A program made the translations under genes and the position numbers. A DNA stretch of 64,000 nt from Desmospora activa DSM 45169 (GTDB taxonomy: Bacteria; Bacillota; Bacilli; Thermoactinomycetales; DSM-45169), in NCBI RefSeq assembly GCF_003046315.1, contig NZ_PZZP01000002.1, positions 62,001 to 126,000 on the forward strand, given 5' to 3'. The stretch's first letter is position 1. Each line of letters starts with the position of its first letter. Below the pieces are notes generated by a model. It ran no database searches, had not been told where the DNA came from, and saw only the letters and a list, made by a program, of their open reading frames with translations. Positions 54,739 to 62,977 of the stretch are shown one piece after another.

Positions 54739-54888
54739 ACCCACCCTCCATTCATACCCCGATACGGGAAAATCGTTTTCTTTAGATTCGATAAATTTAG
54801 GATAAAGGGGGTTTGTAGAGACTCTAACACTTTCTCCCCATTTTCCTATCCAATCCAGTATAGCACCAACGCTCCATCGCCCATCACT

Positions 54889-54918
54889 AAAAAACACCCC
54901 CACCAAATGGCGGAGGTG
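54889..54918 (-). terminator. Terminator of speD
   Basis: On the minus strand CACCTCCGCC and GGTGGGGGTG pair over a 4-base loop, then T6 follows. Confidence 0.8.
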
Positions 54919-54928
54919 TGGTTTTTCA

Positions 54929-55330
54929 TCAGATCGCACTTTTTACCGGTTGTTTTTCCGGTTGGACTACCTCGATCGGACCGTCACCACGATGCATCAC
55001 CTTGGGAAACGCTTGTGTCGGTTTTAGAACATCAAGCATGTACTCAATAGCGACCATCGGATCGACTTCGTAGCCACATGTGTAGCAATCCAGGGCAGCG
55101 AAACCTTTTTCCGGGTAGGTATGAATCGAGATATGACTTTCTGACAAGAGAACAAGTACGGTCGCCCCTTGTGGGTCAAAGGCCTTGGCTTGGGACGAAA
55201 GCACGGTAGCGCCGCTCTTTTCCGCTGCCGCTTTCATGTGCTTCTCCAACAGGGAGGCATCGTTGAGCAGATCAAAATCGACACCCCAAGCATCCATGGC
55301 TACATGTCGTCCGAAAGTGGAATATTCCAT
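54929..55330 (-). CDS. speD: S-adenosylmethionine decarboxylase proenzyme
   Basis: This 133-residue proenzyme cleaves itself at the Ser in LSESHISIHTYPEKG to create the pyruvoyl cofactor. The Cys in LDCYTCG is the catalytic acid. It supplies decarboxylated SAM for spermidine synthesis. Length and sequence fit the class 1B (Bacillus SpeH/SpeD) type. GGGGATGG-like sequence precedes the ATG, and two hairpins lie in the leader, close to the ribosome binding site. No speE or other polyamine gene is nearby. Confidence 0.95.
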   Translation of the reverse strand: MEYSTFGRHVAMDAWGVDFDLLNDASLLEKHMKAAAEKSGATVLSSQAKAFDPQGATVLVLLSESHISIHTYPEKGFAALDCYTCGYEVDPMVAIEYMLDVLKPTQAFPKVMHRGDGPIEVVQPEKQPVKSAI

Positions 55331-55344
55331 CCCCTTCGGCCCCC

Positions 55345-55440
55345 TTTCCTAGGAAATATGGTGTTAAGCCAATATTCCGCTAGGATCTGCTCGTTCACCA
55401 CGGGGGAAGGTTAGTCCTCAGAGGTCCCAACCCTTTAAGT
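55345..55440 (-). other. Structured leader of speD
   Basis: Two hairpins can form on the minus strand: TCCTA...TAGGA enclosing GGAATAT / ATATTTCC near 55350-55385, and GGTTGGG...CTAACC near 55412-55435. They lie just before the speD ribosome binding site. The remaining intergenic DNA (to 55805) has no recognised gene. Confidence 0.4.
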
Positions 55441-55808
55441 GAATCTTGGATCCTTCTAGCGCAATTTCACAAGTAGTAACGTATCACATTTCCGGTGAAC
55501 TTTCAACATTTTAGTCGAGTCGATTCCGTATATTGACCATCATATGTTTGTGACAAATGATGTGAATCATTTCAGGCGCGTTTTAGGGCTATCGAGAGGT
55601 TCGAACCTACACAGTGTCTACTAGAGAGTGAGGCAGGAGTCGGCTCAGTGAAGCGAGAAGCTCGCCATTTCAAGGAGAAGAGGTTTACGATATGTCGTCA
55701 TTCAACATGTAAGCCTGCCATGTTTTAGCTTATAATAAAAAATCGCTTCCCGTCGATGAATCAGATCGCACCTCCTTCCCCACTATAAAGAGGAAGGGGG
55801 GATTTTTG

Positions 55809-56549
55809 ATGAACCAATTAATTAGTGAGGGATGGCACTATTATGGAATGATCACTCTTCGCATACTGACGTCGATCCCTTTGCTGTTGGCGATTACACT
55901 GTTTATGGGCAAACGGGTCGTGGGAGAGATGCCCGTCTTTGATTTTTTGATCATCATCACATTGGGGGCGTTAGTGGGTACGGATATCACGGATCCACGG
56001 CTCCATCACATGCCGACAATATACGCCATCATGTTGGTTGGACTGTTGCAGCGTATTGTTTCCCATTGGGTGATCTCCTCCCGCAAGGTGGGTCGTTTAT
56101 TTACGTTTGAACCTACCGTTGTTGTATACAAAGGAAAATTTCTTAAACAAAACATGAAAAAAATCCGCTACCCCATTGATAACATTCTGGTCATGTTGCG
56201 AGAGCAAAAGATTTTTGATCTGTCCGAAGTGGAGTTAGCCATTTTGGAACCCAGCGGTCATCTGTCGGTAAAAAAGGTACCTGAAAAAGAGGCGGTTACA
56301 CGGGAAGAGTGGGGAATTACAGGCACCCAAAAAAACGGCGTTGCATTCCCTGTCATTTTGGAAGGAGAGATACAGGAAGCCGTATTAAAGTATTTAGGCG
56401 TGGATCAAACCTGGATCAAACAAGAGCTGACCCATAAGGGAGTCCAATCGATTGACACGGTTTTTTTCGCATCCGTCGATGCCCGCAAGCGTCTGTCCAT
56501 CACCTTGAACAGCGAACCTACCATCTCCCCTCCCCCCTTCCTCCATTGA
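55809..56549 (+). CDS. DUF421 (YetF-like) membrane protein (1)
   Basis: This 246-residue protein has three N-terminal helices (ITLRILTSIPLLLAITLFMGKRVV; FDFLIIITLGALVGTDI; IYAIMLVGLLQRIVSHWVI) and a cytosolic domain with VVVYKGKFLKQNMKKIRYPIDNILVMLREQKIFDLSEVELAILEPSGHLSV, the DUF421 core. The ATG at 55809 follows GGGGGG and a hairpin that may hide the site. Role unknown; some YetF/DUF421 proteins are linked to sporulation or stress. A second DUF421 gene lies 1.6 kb away in the opposite orientation. Confidence 0.88.
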   Translation: MNQLISEGWHYYGMITLRILTSIPLLLAITLFMGKRVVGEMPVFDFLIIITLGALVGTDITDPRLHHMPTIYAIMLVGLLQRIVSHWVISSRKVGRLFTFEPTVVVYKGKFLKQNMKKIRYPIDNILVMLREQKIFDLSEVELAILEPSGHLSVKKVPEKEAVTREEWGITGTQKNGVAFPVILEGEIQEAVLKYLGVDQTWIKQELTHKGVQSIDTVFFASVDARKRLSITLNSEPTISPPPFLH

Positions 56550-56897
56550 TCACGGCAACCGTTCTTTTCTATTTCTCAAAATTTCTTGGTGCATCCGGGC
56601 TTCCACCACGCCTAACACAATTCCTATCACTGCCGCCACGGAAAGGGGAACAGTGGATCCCGGATATAAAAATTGTGCCGCCCATACCGTTCCGATGATA
56701 AACAATCCGCCCATGATACTGGATATGGGATTACCCAATCGGGGCAGGACCCATTGATCAGCGAAATGTCCCACCGTTGCTAAAAATAAAGCGACTACAA
56801 CGGTTGCCGTCCAATGGGAATAATGAAACTCCGGCAGTAACCATTGCAGACTGTGGATAAGTACCGTATACATAATGATTTTCAGCAACCAATTCAA
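56550..56897 (-). CDS. YndM-like (DUF2512) membrane protein
   Basis: This protein of about 115 residues has four helices: WLLKIIMYTVLIHSLQWLL; ATVVVALFLATVGHFADQWVLPRLGN; SSIMGGLFIIGTVWAAQFLY; SVAAVIGIVLGVVEARMHQEIL. The GHFADQWVLPRLGN turn is the DUF2512/YndM signature, common in spore formers. A GTG at 56918 and a TTG at 56897 are possible starts; AAGG-type spacing favours the latter. It is convergent with the first DUF421 gene, with the stop codons adjacent. Confidence 0.78.
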   Translation of the reverse strand: MNWLLKIIMYTVLIHSLQWLLPEFHYSHWTATVVVALFLATVGHFADQWVLPRLGNPISSIMGGLFIIGTVWAAQFLYPGSTVPLSVAAVIGIVLGVVEARMHQEILRNRKERLP

Positions 56898-57117
56898 CCG
56901 GAACACCTTCTTTCCCACTCAGCGATCAGAATGATTTCCATCTTTGCTCCATGATCACTAGCCAAGTCTCACCCTGGTCTCGTTGTTCTCAGATCACGCT
57001 ATACGCGGCCGCCATCATCGCCTTTCAAAAACGGCTGGAGCACTCGGACGGTTCAATCCAGGCATGCGCATTCCCCCACTTTCAGGCATAGCATAATGGC
57101 AAAAAGGGGGAACTTTC

Positions 57118-57471
57118 ATGCCCAGCATTATGGTGGATTTATCCGATCGCCGCTTATATTTGATGGAAGGGGGTCGCATCATCCGTTCATACCCCGTCGG
57201 GATTGGACGGATTTTGACGCAGACACCCACCGGCACTTATCACATTATCAACAAAGTTCCCTATCCATACAGCCGACCGGGGGGACGGCTCACTCCCTAC
57301 GGTACGATGTGGATGGGGCTGTCACGGAGGGGTTATGGCATCCATGGAACCAATCGACCCGCTTCCATCGGGCAGCGGGTCTCCAAAGGATGTATTCGCA
57401 TGTATAACGCCGACGTGGAAGATTTGGCCCGGCGGGTGCCGATTGGAACGATGGTAGTGATTCGTGAGTAA
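57118..57471 (+). CDS. L,D-transpeptidase (YkuD domain only)
   Basis: This compact 117-residue enzyme consists of a YkuD domain without LysM or signal peptide. Catalytic motif: [22 protein letters not shown], with the conserved His and nucleophile Cys, near residues 74-95. [15 protein letters not shown] precedes it. It resembles the short spore-associated L,D-transpeptidases of Bacillales, which modify peptidoglycan cross-links. GGGGGAA precedes the ATG. It is flanked by DUF421 and YndM-like genes. Confidence 0.9.
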   Translation: MPSIMVDLSDRRLYLMEGGRIIRSYPVGIGRILTQTPTGTYHIINKVPYPYSRPGGRLTPYGTMWMGLSRRGYGIHGTNRPASIGQRVSKGCIRMYNADVEDLARRVPIGTMVVIRE

Positions 57472-57473
57472 AA

Positions 57474-58175
57474 TCAGGAATGTTGTTTGTTGTACAGATC
57501 GACAAACAGCTTTCCCTGTGTGTTATACACGGCATAAAACACCTGATCCACAGAATCGATATTCTTTTGCCGCAGTTCCTGTTCCACTTTTTCTTTGGAG
57601 ATGCCGTATTGCTTGAGGGAGGGATGATTCCATTTTCCTTCCTGAATCACTTCCACTGGTACAAGCGCAGGGGTGGCAGGAAAACCAAAATCTTTTCTGG
57701 TTATGGGAAAATGGCCCGACTGCGGCAGCACACTCAATTCTCCATTGGGTTCCAAAATGACCGTATGAACCTGGTCCAGGTCAAACCAACCCTTTTGCCG
57801 CAGTTGTTGTTTCAAATAATCCAAGGTATAGCCCAGTTTACTCATATTTTGCTCCAATATTTCCCCCTTCTCCATTAGTACGGTAGGCACTCCAGCAAAC
57901 AGGCGACGGGATTGCTTATTTTTTAATGACAGCCACGTTACCGTAACAGAAATGAGTGTAAACACGCCCATACTGACCAACATATTCCATTTGTTCATGT
58001 TCATATTGAACGCAAAGTTGGAAGCCATCGCTCCCAGCGAGATAAACGCCGCAAATTCAAATATATTCATATGTGCGATCGTCTGTTTACCCAATAGCTT
58101 TGTCGATGCCAATAAAGCGGCATACGCCGCAAAGGTACGGAGGGTGATTTCTACAGGGTCAAATGGATGCTCCAT
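57474..58175 (-). CDS. DUF421 (YetF-like) membrane protein (2)
   Basis: This 233-residue protein has three N-terminal helices (ITLRTFAAYAALLASTKLLGKQTI; NIFEFAAFISLGAMASNFAF; NMLVSMGVFTLISVTVTWLSL) and the cytosolic DUF421 core: VPTVLMEKGEILEQNMSKLGYTLDYLKQQLRQKGWFDLDQVHTVILEPNGELSV. GGGAGCG precedes the ATG. It is convergent with the L,D-transpeptidase gene and separated from it by two bases. The two DUF421 proteins here are only distantly similar. Confidence 0.88.
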   Translation of the reverse strand: MEHPFDPVEITLRTFAAYAALLASTKLLGKQTIAHMNIFEFAAFISLGAMASNFAFNMNMNKWNMLVSMGVFTLISVTVTWLSLKNKQSRRLFAGVPTVLMEKGEILEQNMSKLGYTLDYLKQQLRQKGWFDLDQVHTVILEPNGELSVLPQSGHFPITRKDFGFPATPALVPVEVIQEGKWNHPSLKQYGISKEKVEQELRQKNIDSVDQVFYAVYNTQGKLFVDLYNKQHS

Positions 58176-58238
58176 GATTACGCGCTCCCTATGTGGTTAT
58201 TCTTTCCTCTAGGGTTTCCGTAAAAAGAGCCCCTCCAT

Positions 58239-58622
58239 TCACCAACCTGCTTTGGGATGCCTTTTTAACGTAATCCCCCGCAACAACAACATGGGGGTGT
58301 CATCCTCTACAGCAGCCAACGGGCGTGCCGTCACCAACAACGCGAATGTTCCTTGGATTCGTTCATCCCGCAGGAGCAAGCCACCGTGATCCTTGGCAAA
58401 TGCTAAGGCGCGTTCTGTACCGTCTTCAAGGCGAAAACAAAAAAGATAGGCATCCGCTTGCCGATCGTACATCCATACATAGCGGTATCCTTCCGCTGAG
58501 CGATCGACCAATCCTTCCCACTCCGGCACCGAAAGAATCAATACTTGTTCACCAGAGAGTTCCGCCCAGCCCCCGTCTTCCGGAATGGCGGCCTCCCGCA
58601 CACGCGGTACATATTTTTCCAT
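58239..58622 (-). CDS. Hypothetical protein, 127 residues
   Basis: This soluble protein has an AAGGAGG site before the ATG. It looks beta-rich: LSGEQVLILSVPEWEGL, YRYVWMYDRQADAYLFCFRLEDGTERALAFAKDHGGLLL, then FALLVTARPLAAVEDDTPMLLLRGITL. No family or active-site motif is recognised. It lies between a DUF421 gene and a phosphatase-superfamily gene on the same strand, but spacing of about 60 and 100 bases gives only weak support for an operon. Confidence 0.65.
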   Translation of the reverse strand: MEKYVPRVREAAIPEDGGWAELSGEQVLILSVPEWEGLVDRSAEGYRYVWMYDRQADAYLFCFRLEDGTERALAFAKDHGGLLLRDERIQGTFALLVTARPLAAVEDDTPMLLLRGITLKRHPKAGW

Positions 58623-58724
58623 TTTTAGGCCTCCTTATTTGGTCTGTGAACCAACTATAACTTTCTGTCTCGTACACCGACCTATTTTTCCATTTTGCGG
58701 AAGAGTCCTCTTCTCTCTTCAGCA

Positions 58725-59645
58725 CTAATTGTGATTTTCCAACCATTGCAATGCTACCGGGGTTATATGGGTCAAATCCCACAATTCCCGTGCCTTTTCC
58801 ATCTCGTCCAAAAAGGCGATATCGGATGTAACCGCTAGCAGCGGCACGTTGTTCATGGTATGAGTTTTTACGCGCAAATCTTCGCTGTTACCGTGATCAC
58901 TGACCAGCAACAATAGATCATGCTGGCGCAGCTGGTTGACGACAGAACCAATAAAAACATCATAATGGCGCGTTACCCAGCTCATCTCTTCACGATTCTG
59001 TTTGTGTCCCGCCAGATCGCTTAAAAAGAATTCATGCACCACCAAATCGTGCTCACAAGCGAGACCGAGCAGGTGATCAGCAGCCGTCTCCGGCGAAATC
59101 TCATCGATATCGCCCCGTTTTCTCGCCAAAAAACGACGAGTTAGATCATGGTAAACCGCCCGTCCCGCCAGCAAATCATCCAACGTCCGCAACGGTTGCC
59201 CGGTGCTGCGGATGGCGCAGGTAGAAACGGAAACCCAACCGCGTCGGGTCGTTGGCAAATCAAAAAACTCCGGCGTGTAGCTGTTGGCAAAGGTGATCGT
59301 ATAGCCTTTTCGTTGTGCATGGAGATAAAGATTCTCCTGTTCCACCCATTCTCGCAACCTGCGAAAAGGAAGGCCGCTCTGGTGGTGATTCATCGCCTGG
59401 GGAGCATTGCGACCGGTGAAAATCGTCGCTTGACCGGTAGCGCTCTGGGGGAGACCCGGCACTCCTAAGGTTGCATCAGCCGCCAACAGCAAGCTTTTCT
59501 CCGATGCCCGTCCCACCGCATCCGCCACTAAATTCCGCCCTGCCAGCAAACGGTTGAGGTTAGGAGTAGATTCGGTAGCCCACGGGTTATAATCCGCTTC
59601 CGCCCCCAATCCCACTCCATCGATAAACAGAATGATCACCGACAT
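58725..59645 (-). CDS. Alkaline phosphatase superfamily metalloenzyme
   Basis: This 306-residue enzyme has the two-metal core of the iPGM/phosphopentomutase-like group: VIILFIDGVGLG with the first Asp at the N terminus, LPQSATGQATIFTGRNAP with the Thr/Ser nucleophile near residue 70, VHEFFLSDLAGH, and LLLVSDHGNSEDLRVKTHTMNNVPLL near residue 235. It is shorter than cofactor-independent phosphoglycerate mutase, so a different phosphomonoester or phosphate-transfer substrate is likely. GGAGG precedes the ATG. The family is firm, the reaction unknown. Confidence 0.82.
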   Translation of the reverse strand: MSVIILFIDGVGLGAEADYNPWATESTPNLNRLLAGRNLVADAVGRASEKSLLLAADATLGVPGLPQSATGQATIFTGRNAPQAMNHHQSGLPFRRLREWVEQENLYLHAQRKGYTITFANSYTPEFFDLPTTRRGWVSVSTCAIRSTGQPLRTLDDLLAGRAVYHDLTRRFLARKRGDIDEISPETAADHLLGLACEHDLVVHEFFLSDLAGHKQNREEMSWVTRHYDVFIGSVVNQLRQHDLLLLVSDHGNSEDLRVKTHTMNNVPLLAVTSDIAFLDEMEKARELWDLTHITPVALQWLENHN

Positions 59646-59734
59646 GACGGGATCGCCTCCTCGTGTCCCATTGTATCACAGCAAAACGACCCACCCTTCT
59701 GTATCAGTATAAAATGAATCAGACACCCCTAAAG

Positions 59735-59754
59735 CAGAAATGGTTTGATATAAT
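59735..59754 (+). promoter_or_regulatory. Probable promoter of yfhH
   Basis: TATAAT at 59749-59754 is preceded by TGA, an extended -10, about 48 bases before the start codon. Confidence 0.5.
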
Positions 59755-59801
59755 ATCCTGTAGCGAACGCCGAAACCGCGATGATTCTGGAGGCGGATCG
59801 A

Positions 59802-60116
59802 TTGAGACACTTCAGCCGTATGAGTACCGAAGAAGTAAAGCGTGAAATTCAACGATTGGAACAAGCGAAAGTACAAGCCCAACGCTCCTCCCAGGTAGGC
59901 GAACTGGCGGTGATCCAAAGACAGATTCAATTTGCACTGTCTTACTTGCGAGATCCTGCGGAAATTTCCCCCGGACACTGGTATCGCGTCGAGGGCGAAG
60001 AAGCGCTATTCCAAGTCGATTATTTGAATGGCGTGATGGCTTGGGGCACCTACGAGGGATCCTCAATACAAGAGGCGGTTCCGATCGGGATCCTGCACCC
60101 GATGCCTCCTTCTTGA
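59802..60116 (+). CDS. yfhH: YfhH family (DUF1811) protein
   Basis: This protein of about 104 residues has an N-terminal helix hairpin (RMSTEEVKREIQRLEQAKVQAQRSSQVGELAVIQRQIQFALSYL) and a C-terminal small SH3-like half with PGHWYRVEGEEALFQVDYLNGVMAWGTY, the DUF1811 signature. GGAGG is spaced eight bases from the TTG at 59802; an earlier ATG at 59781 lacks a site. Function in Bacillus is unknown. The next gene begins 31 bases later. Confidence 0.85.
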   Translation: MRHFSRMSTEEVKREIQRLEQAKVQAQRSSQVGELAVIQRQIQFALSYLRDPAEISPGHWYRVEGEEALFQVDYLNGVMAWGTYEGSSIQEAVPIGILHPMPPS

Positions 60117-60147
60117 TTATCGCATGTTTGGAGGAGAGAATAACCTG

Positions 60148-60900
60148 ATGGCTGACTGGAGTTTGTCAGATGCTTATGGAGAACAAACGGGAGACATTTT
60201 GTCACTAGAACTAGGCAATAACCTATATGAGCAGTTGTTATCCGACCCTCATTTCAGCAGAAGAATTCAATCCGTTCGCAAAGAAGTCTTTAACCGGTTG
60301 GGGGTATATCTCCCATCCGTACGTATCCGTTCCCATTCAGAGTTGGAACCAAATCATTACCGGATTTGTATTCGCGGTAACCGCTTGGCGGACGGTATCT
60401 TGCACCCTCCATTACGGTTTTCCCTCACAGCAAAGGAGGGAACAGTTGCCCTTCATCCCGTGGAACGGGTAAACGGTCGCTGGAACCCACAAGAAGGGGA
60501 AGAAGCGGCTACCATCCTGCTCACTCACCTACGGCAAGTCATCGATCGCCGACTGGATCAGCTGATCACCTATGACTGGGTGGCGCGCTGGCTGAAACAA
60601 GCCAAATCACACACCCCCGACTTGGTCAAAGAACTGGAAGAGCGCGGGCTCACTCCCGGCATTCTTTGGTCCATCAGCAAATTGTTGTTAAAGGAGCGCG
60701 TTCCACTGCATCCCTTTGAGGAATTGCTGGAGACCGTGTTGGAATACTATCTGATCCACCCCCATGAAGGATATACACCGCCGGAGTGGACACATCCCCA
60801 CCCTTCCGACATCGCCAAATTTATCGCCCACAAGAAAAAGGACCGTCGCCTACCCTTGCGCAGTAACAAAGCCAAAGTGATCGGCTTTAACGGAAAATAA
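60148..60900 (+). CDS. Orphan FlhA C-terminal-domain (FHIPEP) protein
   Basis: This 250-residue soluble protein matches the cytosolic domain of FlhA/EscV type III export gate proteins: DILSLELGNNLYEQLL, RRIQSVRKEVFNRLGVYLPSVRIR, ELEPNHYRICIRGNRLADG, the helix ATILLTHLRQVIDRRLDQLITYDWVARWLKQAK, and LLLKERVPLHPFEELLETVLEYY. The whole FlhA membrane half (about 330 residues) is missing and there are no flagellar genes in the window. GGAGGAG precedes ATG 60148. It follows yfhH by 31 bases and is probably co-transcribed; its role is unknown. Confidence 0.78.
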   Translation: MADWSLSDAYGEQTGDILSLELGNNLYEQLLSDPHFSRRIQSVRKEVFNRLGVYLPSVRIRSHSELEPNHYRICIRGNRLADGILHPPLRFSLTAKEGTVALHPVERVNGRWNPQEGEEAATILLTHLRQVIDRRLDQLITYDWVARWLKQAKSHTPDLVKELEERGLTPGILWSISKLLLKERVPLHPFEELLETVLEYYLIHPHEGYTPPEWTHPHPSDIAKFIAHKKKDRRLPLRSNKAKVIGFNGK

Positions 60901-60956
60901 CTACCTGATACGGTTCGTTTATAAATGTGAAACCACTTTGCCAATAAGCAAAAAAT

Positions 60957-60990
60957 AAACGCTCTCCACATAGGAGAGCGTTTATTTTTT
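60957..60990. terminator. Bidirectional terminator between the FlhA-like and DoxX genes
   Basis: AAACGCTCTCC / GGAGAGCGTTT has a 5-base loop, with T6 after it on the plus strand and A/T-rich sequence on the other side. Confidence 0.88.
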
Positions 60991-60996
60991 GGCTAA

Positions 60997-61383
60997 TTAA
61001 AATAAGGTATAGGCACCAGGGCCTGTCAAGGCAACTCCGACGGCGATTGCAATCAGAATGAGGTTATATTCAATGCCGCCTTCCGACACCCAAAAACCAC
61101 TTTTGCCGTGAACTTTGACAATGGCCACCAACATCGTCCCTACGATCAACAGAGCGGCCACGGGAGTAAGTACACCTGCGGCAAACAGAAGGCCCCCTAT
61201 AAGCTCAGACAGCCCAGCCAACACGGCCATCGTCGTTCCCGGCTTAATCCCGATCGATTCAAAAAAGCCACCTGTTCCCTTTATACCGTGACCACCAAAC
61301 CAGCCGAATAATTTTTGTGCACCGTGTCCAGCCATGGTAAGGCCAATAACCAAACGGATAATCAATAAACCTAGATCTAACAT
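60997..61383 (-). CDS. DoxX family membrane protein
   Basis: This 128-residue protein has four helices and the DoxX start: LLIIRLVIGLTMAGHGAQKLFGWFGGHGIKGTGGFF, then LAGLSELIGGLLFAAGVLTPVAALLIVGTMLVAIV. DoxX proteins in Firmicutes are linked to thiol and oxidative stress and are often next to HxlR regulators, as here. CGAGGGGG precedes the ATG. It is divergent from the HxlR gene and shares its control region. Confidence 0.9.
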   Translation of the reverse strand: MLDLGLLIIRLVIGLTMAGHGAQKLFGWFGGHGIKGTGGFFESIGIKPGTTMAVLAGLSELIGGLLFAAGVLTPVAALLIVGTMLVAIVKVHGKSGFWVSEGGIEYNLILIAIAVGVALTGPGAYTLF

Positions 61384-61424
61384 GTTTCCCCCTCGCTTTC
61401 TATTAAATTCGGTTCCAAATAATT

Positions 61425-61475
61425 ATAGTTACTTACTTTTTGTTCGTTAATTTTAAAGGATCTACTTACTTTTGT
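61425..61475. promoter_or_regulatory. Divergent DoxX/HxlR control region with two operator-like repeats
   Basis: TACTTACTTTT occurs at 61430-61440 and again at 61463-61473, 33 bases (about three turns) apart. On the minus strand a TATAAT at 61427-61422 with TTAACG 17 bases upstream forms a DoxX promoter, so the first repeat lies between its -35 and -10. The second is over the -35 region for hxlR. Confidence 0.6.
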
Positions 61476-61514
61476 CAAGCGTTTATGGTAATATTGGGTT
61501 AGGAGTGGATCGCC

Positions 61515-61853
61515 ATGAAGAATGAACACAATCACAAACTGTGCCCAACGTTTGAATTCGCCTTTGAGCTGTTGGGTAAACGCTGGACCGGGTTAATTAT
61601 CCGTGTTTTGATGAATGGACCGAAACGCTTCAAGGAAATCTCAACCATGATCCCCGGTATGAGCGATAAAATGCTGGCCGAACGTTTCAAAGAACTGGAA
61701 GCCGCCGGAATTTTAACCCGTAATATTTATCCGGAGACGCCAGTACGGATCGAATATGAGCTCACAGAGAAGGGGAAAGCATTGGAACCGGCCATGGATG
61801 AAGTGCAAGTATGGGCAGAACAGTGGCTTGCACACAGGGATCAACGAGATTAA
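61515..61853 (+). CDS. HxlR family transcriptional regulator
   Basis: This 112-residue winged-helix protein has the HxlR pattern: CPTFEFAFELLGKRWTGLIIRVLMNGPKRFKEISTMIPGMSDKMLAERFKELEAAGILTRNIYPETPVRIEYELTEKGKAL. A single Cys at residue 10 is in the position of the redox-sensing Cys of YodB/HypR-type members. It probably represses the divergent DoxX gene and itself, and responds to electrophiles or oxidants; that is inference from the family. Confidence 0.92.
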   Translation: MKNEHNHKLCPTFEFAFELLGKRWTGLIIRVLMNGPKRFKEISTMIPGMSDKMLAERFKELEAAGILTRNIYPETPVRIEYELTEKGKALEPAMDEVQVWAEQWLAHRDQRD

Positions 61854-61870
61854 GCTGTATAACCATTCCG

Positions 61871-61907
61871 CTCGCTCCCTCTCTCAGTGAGGAGCGAGTT
61901 ATTTTTC
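61871..61907 (+). terminator. Terminator of the HxlR gene
   Basis: CTCGCTCC / GGAGCGAG has a 12-base loop and is followed by TTATTTTTC. Confidence 0.82.
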
Positions 61908-61925
61908 TCCACTGGATGTGAGAGT

Positions 61926-62618
61926 ATGGGAAAGCTCTTTACTTTTGGTTTGTTGTGGATGATATTGGGGAACCCCTTTATCGCTATTATAGTGCTACTA
62001 TTGATCGTTTATTTCTTGGATCGACGTTTTGTCGGCCTATTTCCCAGTGCCTTTCGCCCCTTTCAAACCGTTTCCCGCTTGCGAAAACTGAAACGATCCT
62101 TGGAGTTAAATCCCCATCACACTTCGGATCGGTTGGAACTGGCTCGTTTATTGATGGAGCGAAAAAAATATCAGGAAGCCCTCCCTCATCTGGAACAATG
62201 CTTTCAAGTGATCCCCGACTCCGCTCAGATTGGGGTGGAAATCGGTTTATGCCGATTGAAGACCGGCCAGTTGCAACAGGGTGAGCACGCAATGTTGGAA
62301 GCGTTGAAACGGGAACCGCGGGTAAGGTATGGAGAACCGTATCTCCGACTGGCGGCAGCATTTGAAGCGATCGATAGCGACAAAGCCCTGCATTATCTGG
62401 AACACTTTCGCACCATTCATTCCTCTTCCGTTGAAGGATATTATCGATTGGGATGGTTATACGGTAAGTTGGGCCAGATTGAAAATAGTAAACAAGCTTA
62501 TGAGGAGGCAATTGAGATTTATCGTCACCTGCCTAAGTATCAAAAACGATCGCAACGCGCCTGGGCTTTGCGTTCCAGCTTTCGTCTCGGTCTTGCTCCC
62601 TCCAACCCGCGCAAATAA
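61926..62618 (+). CDS. Membrane-anchored TPR protein
   Basis: This 230-residue protein has an N-terminal helix pair (FTFGLLWMILGNPFIAIIVLLLIVYFLDRRFVG) and TPR units: LRKLKRSLELNPHHTSDRLELARLLMERKKYQEALPHLEQCFQVIPDSAQ, then ALHYLEHFRTIHSSSVEGYYRLGWLYGKLGQIENSKQAYEEAIEIY. Similar domain order is seen in YciM-type and other envelope scaffolds, but specific assignment is not possible. The ATG at 61926 has a GATGTGAGAG spacing site that is only fair. Confidence 0.8.
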   Translation: MGKLFTFGLLWMILGNPFIAIIVLLLIVYFLDRRFVGLFPSAFRPFQTVSRLRKLKRSLELNPHHTSDRLELARLLMERKKYQEALPHLEQCFQVIPDSAQIGVEIGLCRLKTGQLQQGEHAMLEALKREPRVRYGEPYLRLAAAFEAIDSDKALHYLEHFRTIHSSSVEGYYRLGWLYGKLGQIENSKQAYEEAIEIYRHLPKYQKRSQRAWALRSSFRLGLAPSNPRK

Positions 62619-62707
62619 ATGTATTTAGGATGAATACACCACCACTTTTATATGAAGAGCCCTTTAGCCAGTTTGCAGATATAGGAAGTGGGGAGCGATT
62701 TCCGGTG

Positions 62708-62809
62708 CACTAAAGCACAAGTCTCGCTTCAGTCACTTCGCTCCTTAGTCTCGCTTTGCACTAAAGCACAAGTCTCGCTTCAGTCACTTCGTTCCTTAGT
62801 CTCGCTTTG
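62708..62809. repeat. Two tandem 51-bp repeat units
   Basis: Units at 62708-62758 and 62759-62809 are almost identical to the three units at 26317-26471, with the same opening CACTAAAGCACAAGTC and closing TCGCTTTG, and are followed by a similar ACTACC.AGCGGAG block. No coding sequence is convincing in 62619-63079. Confidence 0.9.
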
Positions 62810-62956
62810 CCCCACTACCCAGCGGAGTCTCCGCAGACCCTAACCGTTAAGCGGCTATACATACTTGTCTTTTGGCCGCTGGTTGGGGACGGAGTAGACG
62901 GAGCGAACATCCCACCTTCATTGAAAGGGCAAGAGGCGCGAAATCGGGATCCGGGT

Positions 62957-62975
62957 CCACTTTGTCATCAATCTG
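62957..62975 (+). repeat. Copy of a recurring 3' motif
   Basis: CCACTTTGTCATCAATCTG, identical to the minus-strand sequence at 32842-32860. It comes just before a terminator hairpin. Confidence 0.65.
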
Positions 62976-62977
62976 AG

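Noticed and set aside
55690-55715. Six-codon mini-ORF with an AAGGAG site upstream of the first DUF421 gene
   Set aside because: Too short to judge, on the strand opposite speD, and with no sign of a leader-peptide role.
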